Positions 17,430-24,635 of a stretch of DNA of 64,000 nucleotides are shown here, piece after piece. Origin of the DNA: Candidatus Sumerlaeota bacterium (GTDB lineage Bacteria > Sumerlaeota > Sumerlaeia > Sumerlaeales > Sumerlaeaceae). The stretch is from assembly GCA_026398535.1 (NCBI GenBank), contig JAPLSQ010000049.1:1-64000 (forward strand), given 5' to 3'. The translations under genes and the position numbers were made by a program. The notes below the pieces were generated by a model that did no database searches, was not told the DNA's origin, and saw only the letters and a list, made by a program, of their open reading frames with translations. Each line of letters begins with the position of its first letter. The stretch's first letter is position 1.

Positions 17430-19025
17430 TCATTCAGCGCTCATGGCAGCGCGCATGATCAGCGGTTCGGTTGCATCGGCGGCCTTGAGATTCGCGGTAA
17501 TGCGACCGGCTGACATGACAAGGATTCTGTCGGCAAGGCCAAGCACTTCGGGCAATTCCGACGATACAAACAGGATGCCAATCCCTTTGTTTGCGAGCAT
17601 GCGCAGCACGCGATAGATTTCCGCTTTTGCGCCCACATCAATACCGCGTGTCGGTTCGTCGAGCAGAAGCAGCTTCGGTTTCGTCATCAGCCAGCGGGCG
17701 AGAACGACTTTTTGCTGATTTCCGCCGGAAAGGCTTTCTATGGCGGCGAGGTCGGATGCTCTTCGGATGCGCATATAGTCAGACTGGTTCGCGATCGCCT
17801 GGTTTACCTTTCTGTCCGACACGATGCCAAGCGCCGACAGACGCGGCAGATCAACAATGCACATGTTGTCGCGCACGGTAAGGCGCTGGAAGATGCCAAG
17901 GCGGGCGCGGTCCTCGGTCACGAGCGCAATGCCCGCGTGAATCGCATCGGATGATGATGCGGGGCGTATCTCCTTTCCGTCCAGAATCACGCGCCCCGAC
18001 CAGTTACCGCCTGCCGCTCCAAAGATGGTTTCAAGGAGTTCCGTCCGGCCCGCCCCGACGAGGCCGGCAATTCCGACAATTTCCCGCTCATTCACAGATA
18101 AACTGACATTGTCGACAGCTCTGCGCTTTCCCTTGAGAGGGCGCACGAGATTTTCGGCGCGCAGGATTTCCCGCGCCGGTGGCTGTTGTGAAGTTCCGCG
18201 CGGCGGATAATAGTCGCCGAGCTTTCGCCCGACCATTGATTGCACAATGTCGGACTCGGTGCTGGCGGCCGTCTCGCCGGTCGTGACGGTGCGCCCGTCG
18301 CGTAAAACAGTGTAGCGGTCAGTCAGGGCGAAGATTTCGGCGAGTTTGTGCGAGATGTATATGATGCTGGCTCCCTCGGTTCGCATGCGCCTTACGACGC
18401 GGAAAAGAACGGCGGCCTCGCTGTCGCTGAGCGCGCTTGTCGGTTCGTCGAGAATGAGCAGGCGGGCGCGCTGAAGCAAAGCCCGCGCGATCTCGACCAT
18501 CTGGCACAGCGCCACAGGCAGATTCTCGACGGTGGCGCGGGGATCGATGCTGATTTCCAATTCATTGAAGATTCGTTCGGCCTGGCGGCGCATGTCCGCT
18601 TGATCCGCTATGCCAGGCCCCTTGCGCGGTTCGCGTCCGAGGAAAAGGTTTTCGGCGACGGAGAGAACGGGCACAAGGTTCAGTTCCTGGTGAACGATGG
18701 CAATTCCGGCATGTGCGGCGGCAAGGGGCGAAGTGTAGACTGCGCCGCGGCCGTTGAATGTGATGCTCCCGGCGTCAGCGCGGTGGATGCCGCACAACAC
18801 TTTCATGAGGGTGCTTTTGCCGCTTCCGTTTTCGCCCAGCAAGGCGTGCGCCTCGGCGCGCCGGATTTCGAGTGCTGCTCTGTCCAGCGCGAGCGTGCCG
18901 CCAAAGCGCTTTGTGATTCCCCGCATGCTCAGCAGCGTATGGGCGGGACCATGTGTCTGGATGGATTCACTGCTTGTCATCATGTTGTCGGCGTCATGTA
19001 TCCGGGATGCCAAATGGGGTAGCAA
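17430..19025 (-). CDS. Sugar-type ABC transporter ATP-binding protein (RbsA/MglA-like)
   Basis: 531 residues with two fused ABC domains, as in ribose and galactose importers. Domain 1 has Walker A LLGENGSGKSTLM and Walker B RLLILDEPTSALSD. Domain 2 has the degenerate Walker A typical of this subfamily (GLVGAGRTELLETIFG) and a canonical signature LSGGNQQKVVLARW with LLLLDEPTRGIDVGAKAEIY. RbsA-type proteins normally sit beside RbsC and RbsB genes, but none is here; instead the gene is followed without a gap by RND adaptor and pump genes. It may energise an importer encoded elsewhere or be a stranded remnant of a rearranged operon. Confidence 0.9.
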   Translation of the reverse strand: MLPHLASRIHDADNMMTSSESIQTHGPAHTLLSMRGITKRFGGTLALDRAALEIRRAEAHALLGENGSGKSTLMKVLCGIHRADAGSITFNGRGAVYTSPLAAAHAGIAIVHQELNLVPVLSVAENLFLGREPRKGPGIADQADMRRQAERIFNELEISIDPRATVENLPVALCQMVEIARALLQRARLLILDEPTSALSDSEAAVLFRVVRRMRTEGASIIYISHKLAEIFALTDRYTVLRDGRTVTTGETAASTESDIVQSMVGRKLGDYYPPRGTSQQPPAREILRAENLVRPLKGKRRAVDNVSLSVNEREIVGIAGLVGAGRTELLETIFGAAGGNWSGRVILDGKEIRPASSSDAIHAGIALVTEDRARLGIFQRLTVRDNMCIVDLPRLSALGIVSDRKVNQAIANQSDYMRIRRASDLAAIESLSGGNQQKVVLARWLMTKPKLLLLDEPTRGIDVGAKAEIYRVLRMLANKGIGILFVSSELPEVLGLADRILVMSAGRITANLKAADATEPLIMRAAMSAE

Positions 19026-19460
19026 GTTCCATATTGGCGCCTATGATGGTTGGCTGAAGGCGTCCATCAGCGATTGAGGAGCCATTTACCCTTGCTTCCC
19101 GCGGAGGTGGGAGCATGGATCCGATCTAAAAGCTGTAACACGGAGTTGCGCGGAGGAGGCGCGGAGACAAAAACGATGCTTCTTTTCTCCGGGGTCCTCT
19201 GTGCCATCTCCATGGTTCTCCGCCTGATGGCGTACTCGCTGACGCCTGATGGCGTACTCGCTGACCGGTAAAGTTTTTCTCTCAATCCAGAACATTCAGT
19301 AAGTTTGTGCCGCCCGTGTATGCCAAACAAACTGCTCTTCCACCGATCGAAAAGTGACCAAATGCCAAAGCGCGATCCGAGATCCATAAGGTATCGATCC
19401 AAGGCACGCAAAAACACCCCCAAAATACGCGTTATTCTGCTGCTTCACAAAGGAGTATGT
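19026..19460. other. Intergenic region with degenerate repeats
   Basis: No gene is convincing. Contains a GCGCGGAG-rich stretch (about 19138-19175), reminiscent of dispersed CACAGAG/CGCGGAG-type intergenic repeats, and the 22-bp tandem repeat listed separately. Confidence 0.5.
19221..19264. repeat. Perfect 22-bp tandem duplication
   Basis: Two identical adjacent units, 19221-19242 and 19243-19264 (unit begins CGCCTGATGG). Probably a replication-slippage duplication in non-coding DNA. Confidence 0.9.
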
Positions 19461-19469
19461 CATGAAAGT

Positions 19470-19805
19470 TTCAATGCCGTTCCCGACTCCGATCTCGGTC
19501 TGCTGGCGGCGCGCGCGGACTGGCCCGATCCGAAATCAAGGCTTCTCATCGGTCCCTGGACTCATGGCGGCATGCCCGGATTCTGCGCATCGCGGTATGC
19601 CTGTCCGTGCCTGTCCGTGTTCTCCTGCTGGTGCGCGGCCGGCGCAACAGCACCGCGTTCATGAAACCGGTGAACGTTTATGTGATGGGAACCGAACGCT
19701 GGCGGAGCGAAAGCTCATGGCCTCTGGCTGCCACGCGCTCCACGCCGGTTTATCTTGTCTCCGATGGCTCATTGCCCAACCAAGGCGCGCCGCGCTTGCG
19801 AAGCC
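19470..19805 (+). pseudogene. Remnant of a CocE/NonD-family serine hydrolase
   Basis: Plus-strand fragments in two frames: WPDPKSRLLIGPWTHGG, the block following the catalytic Asp in CocE/NonD hydrolases (X-Pro dipeptidyl peptidase-like), and VNVYVMGTERWRSESSWPLA with STPVYLVSDGSLPN, which starts the C-terminal jelly-roll domain. In an intact enzyme (about 550-650 residues) roughly 80 residues separate the two blocks; here they are almost fused and out of frame. The serine-containing N-terminal half is absent. The fragment ends exactly where the truncated, opposite-strand DUF2877 gene begins, suggesting one deletion damaged both. Confidence 0.7.
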
Positions 19806-20540
19806 GCGTAAAATATAATATCCGGAAGAGTGACCGATTGACAGCACGCGGAGCACGGTCTGGCGCGCGTCAGGCGGGGCGGCGGGATCGGCCATCATAT
19901 GCGCCAGATCAACTACGGGTTCAGGATAATGGCCATCACACGCCGCGCGGAGCATCTGCGCCGAAATGAGCGGGGTGAATTGCTCAAGTGATGCGGGAAG
20001 CGCCGAGATCAGCAGGCTTCGGATGACCGTGGCGCGCGGTTCAAATCCGCCGCCGGTGTCGAGCGCGGCTAAAATTCCCAGCAAAACATCATCCCCCGAG
20101 GGCGTCAGCCCGGGCCCCAACCCAAGCAGTTCCGCAAGAGAGTGAACATCGCCGCACGATTCAAAGCGGTGCAGCGCGTAATGTATCTTATTCCGAACGA
20201 CCGCATCCTGAAGGCAATCAGAGGGACACTGGCGCGATGTCAGTTCTTCCAGAGACTCCAGGATATTCTGATTGGGAGGCGCCGAGGGCCGAAAGAGAAT
20301 CCGCAGATCCGCGATTTCGGCGCGCGCGAATTGGAGGACAAGCCGGCCTGCTTCCAGGGTGTGCCGGCTGATCCGCGCTTCCATGCCGGGTTGGAGCGTT
20401 GCCATGTCCGCGGCCGGCATGATTGCCCATGGATGCAGGGGACTGCCGGGCGCCAGAAGCGCCACCAGTGTGCCATCATCAAGAAGCAAGTTCACAGCGC
20501 GCGTATAGGCCGATACCACGCAACCATGAGCATCGCGCAT
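19659..20540 (-). CDS. DUF2877 (AllH-like) protein, probably damaged at both ends
   Basis: The core (DDGTLVALLAPGSPLHPWAI, then LLGLGPGLTPSGDDVLLGIL) is clearly DUF2877, the AllH subunit of AllFGH oxamate carbamoyltransferase. Family homology continues upstream of the ATG at 20540 (an in-frame stretch reading ALDIRIGRLAYDAL) to an ATG at 20606 with a GGGGAT ribosome site, but codon 7 of that frame is TAA (20588-20586). At the other end homology stops at SIGHSSG; the expected last 15-20 residues are replaced by about 50 codons antisense to the CocE remnant. It could still be made from 20540, but loss of function is plausible. It follows the cyclase gene by 80 bases. Confidence 0.7.
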   Translation of the reverse strand: MRDAHGCVVSAYTRAVNLLLDDGTLVALLAPGSPLHPWAIMPAADMATLQPGMEARISRHTLEAGRLVLQFARAEIADLRILFRPSAPPNQNILESLEELTSRQCPSDCLQDAVVRNKIHYALHRFESCGDVHSLAELLGLGPGLTPSGDDVLLGILAALDTGGGFEPRATVIRSLLISALPASLEQFTPLISAQMLRAACDGHYPEPVVDLAHMMADPAAPPDARQTVLRVLSIGHSSGYYILRGFASAARLGWAMSHRRQDKPAWSAWQPEAMSFRSASVRFPSHKRSPVS

Positions 20541-20620
20541 GAGCGCATCATAAGCCAGCCGTCCGATTCGGATATCGAGCGCCCCTTATGATGAAGGTGT
20601 CTTCATATAAGCATCCCCGG

Positions 20621-21490
20621 TCACTTCGCTTTATTCCCGTGAAGCTCCGGGTGGTTTGCCCCCGCGATATCGCCGAATTTTGTCAGTGTGCACCCGGATT
20701 TCACCTTCATCAGTTTTTCATAACGGGCGTCGTCCACAAAAGCAACGATTCGCGAAATGCAACTTTCGCCATCGACAAAGCGCCATGGGAAACAGCCGAT
20801 CGTGCAACGCTGGTTCAACAACAGGTCGATGTCGCCGCCAAGGCATTCGGCATGGATGATGCCCTTGTTGAACATTTCAAGGTGCATGAGCTGGTATTTG
20901 GTATCGTCGAAAACCTCGGCCAGTCCTTTGCCATATTTGCCCTTGAAATGCGCCTCGGCCTGGCGGGCCTGGCGCGGCATCCAATCGCGGATGATTGTGT
21001 TCATGGGGTGATCCGCGCTGCCGCAGTCAACGCCGATCCATTTGATCTTTATGCGCTTTGCCCACTCGGCGAATTCGCGGTCAGGACCGGGATGTTTGAC
21101 CATGTAGGCAATTTCGTCGGCCGTGGGCTGATCCCATCCATAGTGGTGGAAGCCCGTGTGAATGATCAGAATGTCGCCCTCGCGGACTTCGACCCGTTGC
21201 TCAACCATTGCCGAGGTGTAAATGTCATAGGCGCCCACGGCGTCCGACAAATCAACCACGCATCCGTCGCTGACGAGGAAATCGAGCGGCAGAGAAGCGA
21301 TGTCGCGTCCGGGCGTGTGAAAGTGAATCTCTCCGTCCAGATGGGTGCCAAGATGATTCGAGTGTGTGAGCAATTGGCCGTTGGCTCCGTTTGGAGCAAG
21401 GCGCTTGAAATACTTAACCTGCAACGGCTCGTAAGTCGGCCAGGGCGGCGTGGCAATCCCAAGGGGCACAGTCAGGTCAATAAGTTTCAT
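20621..21490 (-). CDS. Cyclase-family metal-dependent hydrolase (kynurenine formamidase-like)
   Basis: 289 residues with the family motif HSNHLGTHLDGEIHFH (about residues 43-58), corresponding to HxGTHxDxPxH, whose histidines and aspartate bind divalent metal. Relatives hydrolyse formamides (KynB), isatin or other cyclic and linear amides. Family members often sit beside FdrA/DUF1116/DUF2877 genes, as here; in this operon it may open a ring or release an amide intermediate that feeds carbamoyl transfer. Its ATG overlaps the DUF1116 stop by 4 bases. Confidence 0.88.
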   Translation of the reverse strand: MKLIDLTVPLGIATPPWPTYEPLQVKYFKRLAPNGANGQLLTHSNHLGTHLDGEIHFHTPGRDIASLPLDFLVSDGCVVDLSDAVGAYDIYTSAMVEQRVEVREGDILIIHTGFHHYGWDQPTADEIAYMVKHPGPDREFAEWAKRIKIKWIGVDCGSADHPMNTIIRDWMPRQARQAEAHFKGKYGKGLAEVFDDTKYQLMHLEMFNKGIIHAECLGGDIDLLLNQRCTIGCFPWRFVDGESCISRIVAFVDDARYEKLMKVKSGCTLTKFGDIAGANHPELHGNKAK

Positions 21491-22959
21491 CGTGCGTTGT
21501 CCTCTTTCATGTCATTGGTGTGATCGTGACAATATTGTTCCGAAAACGCTGTGAGCGCCTGTTCGAAGCATGAGATTGGCGGTTTGACAAGGCCCGCGCC
21601 GACCATGCCGATGCCCGGTTCGCGGTGGGCAATCCCCGTGTTCACCACCGGCGCGATTCCGCTGGCGACGACAGCGGTCAGTTCGATGCCCGCCGGCGTG
21701 CCGCGGAAATCAAGAGAGGGAATGCGATACGCGGGATTCTCCGCGAGCGTGATTTCATACATTTCGCGCGTGAAGGCCAGCGCGCGCGACGCGCTGCCGC
21801 CGACAAACTGAACGATGGCGGGGGCGGCGGCCATCGCAAATCCGCCAAGACCGGCGGTTTCGGTGATCACGGAGTCGCCGATGTCCGGTGCCGCATCCGC
21901 CTCGCTGAATCCCGGAAGATAAAGCCCTTCCACCATCGGGGAGGGTGCCGTGAACCAGCGATTGCCAAGGCCCGACACGCGAATGCCGAACTCCGTGCCA
22001 TTGCGCGCCATTGCGGATATCATCGTGCTGTGCGCAATCCCAAGCGTCGGATCCAGCGCGCTTTTGCATGCCGCCATGCTGAGGTTCAGGAAAAAATGAT
22101 CGTTGCCGTTCATGAATTCCAGAACCTCGGCCTTTGTTTCGGAATCAGCCTTGGCGCGAGCCAGGCAGGGCGCAAGTTCGCGGATGAGCAGCGATGTCGC
22201 GGCGCGGTTGCGATTGTGAAGCTCATCGCCCATCTGGAGCGCCTGCGCGATGATGACCCGCAGATCAACCGGTCCATGCAGAGCGATCGCGTCGGCAATG
22301 ACCGGCGCCAGCGTCCGCTCCATCCAGCGAAGGCGCTTGATCACCTCGCCAGAGTAAGCGCCGTAGCGCAGTACCTTGCCCAGTCCCTCGTTGAGCGTGG
22401 AGCAGGCGCGATTGCCAAAGGCAGTGTTTTCGATGATCCAGACGGGCATGGATGCCGTGATGATGCCCGCCATTGGTCCGACGGCCTGATGATGATGGCA
22501 TGGCTCGAAGGCGATCTCACCTGAAGCGGCAAGCAGCGAAGCCTCATCGGCATTGGATGCGAGTCCCTCGTAGATCAGCCCTCCGATGATCGCGCCGCGC
22601 ATTGGCCCGCACATCCGCTCCCACGTGACTGGCGGCCCGGCGTGAAGAACGTGATCGCTCCGCATATCCGGGATCACATCGCCCGCCCTCCCTATGCCCG
22701 CGATCACGGGTCTGGCTTGCAACAGACGTCCCACGGCTTCCTCGTTCGCTTTCGCGATCTCCTGCCGTAATTCCCCGTCTGAAGCGCGCAGCCGGTCAAG
22801 CGCGGCGAGCAGTTCCGGTTTGCCGCCAGCTTCAGGACGCCAGTCCATTTGAACAACAGTTGCCCCCTCGCGGCGCAGGTTTTCGCCAAAAGACGCAAGA
22901 CCCATGTTCACGACGATGAGTTCTTCGCCAAACAGGCGGTGTGATTTTGTTGTGCTCAT
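21487..22959 (-). CDS. DUF1116 protein (AllG-like, oxamate carbamoyltransferase subunit)
   Basis: 490 residues of the DUF1116/YlbE-YahG family, beginning LFGEELIVVNMGLASFGENL. Recent work on E. coli links AllF (FdrA), AllG (DUF1116) and AllH (DUF2877) as an oxamate carbamoyltransferase that makes carbamoyl phosphate in anaerobic allantoin use; the assignment here is by family and gene order, not by active-site residues. The region EIAFEPCHHHQAVGPMAGII has the conserved histidine cluster of the family. Start overlaps the fdrA stop by 4 bases. Confidence 0.88.
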   Translation of the reverse strand: MSTTKSHRLFGEELIVVNMGLASFGENLRREGATVVQMDWRPEAGGKPELLAALDRLRASDGELRQEIAKANEEAVGRLLQARPVIAGIGRAGDVIPDMRSDHVLHAGPPVTWERMCGPMRGAIIGGLIYEGLASNADEASLLAASGEIAFEPCHHHQAVGPMAGIITASMPVWIIENTAFGNRACSTLNEGLGKVLRYGAYSGEVIKRLRWMERTLAPVIADAIALHGPVDLRVIIAQALQMGDELHNRNRAATSLLIRELAPCLARAKADSETKAEVLEFMNGNDHFFLNLSMAACKSALDPTLGIAHSTMISAMARNGTEFGIRVSGLGNRWFTAPSPMVEGLYLPGFSEADAAPDIGDSVITETAGLGGFAMAAAPAIVQFVGGSASRALAFTREMYEITLAENPAYRIPSLDFRGTPAGIELTAVVASGIAPVVNTGIAHREPGIGMVGAGLVKPPISCFEQALTAFSEQYCHDHTNDMKEDNAR

Positions 22960-24536
22960 TGCTGATTCCTTTGACGTGCGGATTGCCGGTTCGCGGCAGC
23001 GCGAAGCACTTCGGCGGCAAGCCGCGCCGCCTGGCAGTTGCTCGTAACGACAAAGACACCGGCATCCTCGATCTTTCGCTTTTGTTTATGGAAATCCTGG
23101 GGGTCTTCGGGCGTTCCTGTAATCGATGCAATGGCCACGATGCTCCCGCCGCGCCGCGCCGCCGTCCCGCGCGAGGCGAGCACTCCATCGGCAAGAACGC
23201 CCGCCGGATCGGGATGCGAGCCGTAGCCGAGCATGCAATCGAAGAGGAGAAGGCCGGCATTCGGATTCGCCGCCTCATCAGCCAGCCGCTCATTACGGAT
23301 CAGGGGATCGATCATCGGGTGCGGACGCCCGACGGTGAATTCGTCCGCGCCCAAGTCGAGCACCACATTGCCCGACACCGGATCAGTCCCGTCGATGTGC
23401 AACGGCCCTGACTTGTGGAGATTTGAGAAAACTTCGATTCCCTCGCGGTCGAGAATTGCCACTGCTTCCTGACCGGTTGTGCCTCCACAGAACAGGCCGC
23501 GGAGTTGCGCTCCGGGAGAAAGCCGGGCAACAAGCGTTGAAATGAGTTCTGGGCTGATTTCTTGTCCTGCCGGCGCGCAAGGCGGTAATCCGAGCAACTG
23601 GCACGCCTTTGTGCCCGCATCCGCGAGGGAGTCGGCGAAGGTGACGTGTGGGGTTCCACTCTGTTCGCGCGTTCGCCGAGGTTTGTCCCCGACAAAGTGA
23701 ATCACGGCCTGTTTTCCGGCGCGTTGGAGAGCCTCGATCACCTTTGCGGCTACGGACAAAGAAGGCGGTTTGGATATGACCACGATGATGCGCGTGGCGG
23801 GGTCGTCGGCAAGGGCATCAATGCCCGCAAGCGTCATCAGTCCCCCCATCTGATCAGACAGGTCGCGTCCGCCTGTTCCGATGGCTTGCGAGATTCCGCC
23901 TCCAAGGTGATGAATGCGGCAGGTCGCCTCCTGGATGCCTGTTCCCGACGCGCCGACAATTCCAATCGCTCCGCGTCTGACCACGTTGGCGAAGGCCAGC
24001 GGTTTGCCGTTGATGATCGCTGTTCCGCAATCCGGCCCCATCATGAGCAATCCCCGCGCAATCGCTTCGCGCTTGAGCGCCGCCTCGTCATCGATGGACA
24101 CATTATCGGAGAACAGCATGACATGCAGGCCGCGGCTCAGGGCGGCACGCGCTTCACGAGCGGCGTATTGGCCGGGCACAGAGATGAGCGCGAGGCTGGC
24201 GCCGGGCGCGATATGCAATGCCGCGGCGAGCGAGCGCGGACGGTCTTCGCTGTCGGCAGCTTTGCGGTCGGCCTTGAGAAGTTCCGCGATGGCCTGCTCG
24301 ATCCTGGCGCATTCGAGGCTTTCGCCTCGAACCGCAATGACGAGATCGTTTGGACTGGCGCTTTCCAGTTCGGAATTGTTGTAACCTGCGTCACTGAGCA
24401 GCGCCCTGTTCTGGGGCGTGCCCATGGCGACCACCGCATCGTCAATTCCGCCGAGTGATTTCAGCTCGCGCGAGAGCCTCATCAGCAGAACTGAATCGAA
24501 ATATGAATTCTTTCTGATCAGAATGAGATCAGACAT
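22956..24536 (-). CDS. fdrA: FdrA/AllF-like protein (succinyl-CoA ligase-like)
   Basis: 526 residues resembling succinyl-CoA synthetase alpha and beta halves fused. The CoA/nucleotide-binding Rossmann motif is GIVGASGTGIQEA (about residue 195), followed by GTGGRDLSDQMGG. The C-terminal half has the flavodoxin-like ligase fold (LFCGGTTGQEAVAIL). FdrA proteins work with DUF1116 and DUF2877 partners, both encoded immediately downstream. A CAGGAA ribosome site precedes the start, and 99 bases separate it from the molybdenum hydroxylase gene. Confidence 0.9.
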   Translation of the reverse strand: MSDLILIRKNSYFDSVLLMRLSRELKSLGGIDDAVVAMGTPQNRALLSDAGYNNSELESASPNDLVIAVRGESLECARIEQAIAELLKADRKAADSEDRPRSLAAALHIAPGASLALISVPGQYAAREARAALSRGLHVMLFSDNVSIDDEAALKREAIARGLLMMGPDCGTAIINGKPLAFANVVRRGAIGIVGASGTGIQEATCRIHHLGGGISQAIGTGGRDLSDQMGGLMTLAGIDALADDPATRIIVVISKPPSLSVAAKVIEALQRAGKQAVIHFVGDKPRRTREQSGTPHVTFADSLADAGTKACQLLGLPPCAPAGQEISPELISTLVARLSPGAQLRGLFCGGTTGQEAVAILDREGIEVFSNLHKSGPLHIDGTDPVSGNVVLDLGADEFTVGRPHPMIDPLIRNERLADEAANPNAGLLLFDCMLGYGSHPDPAGVLADGVLASRGTAARRGGSIVAIASITGTPEDPQDFHKQKRKIEDAGVFVVTSNCQAARLAAEVLRAAANRQSARQRNQQ

Positions 24537-24635
24537 GGCGGTTCCTGTCTGGGCATGGTTTGAATCCCGGCGCGCTATGAAGCGCAGCGGTGCGCGGTGC
24601 TTTAAAATGTGTCGTTCCGTGCGAGGGAGCCGGCC

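Noticed and set aside
19067..19423. 118-codon minus-strand frame between the ABC gene and the hydrolase remnant
   Set aside because: Runs through the tandem repeat and CGCGGAG-rich DNA, with no family resemblance or ribosome site.
20588..21523. Long plus-strand frame (311 codons) across the cyclase gene
   Set aside because: Fully antisense to a clearly recognised cyclase with conserved HxGTHxD motif; no family match and no ribosome site.
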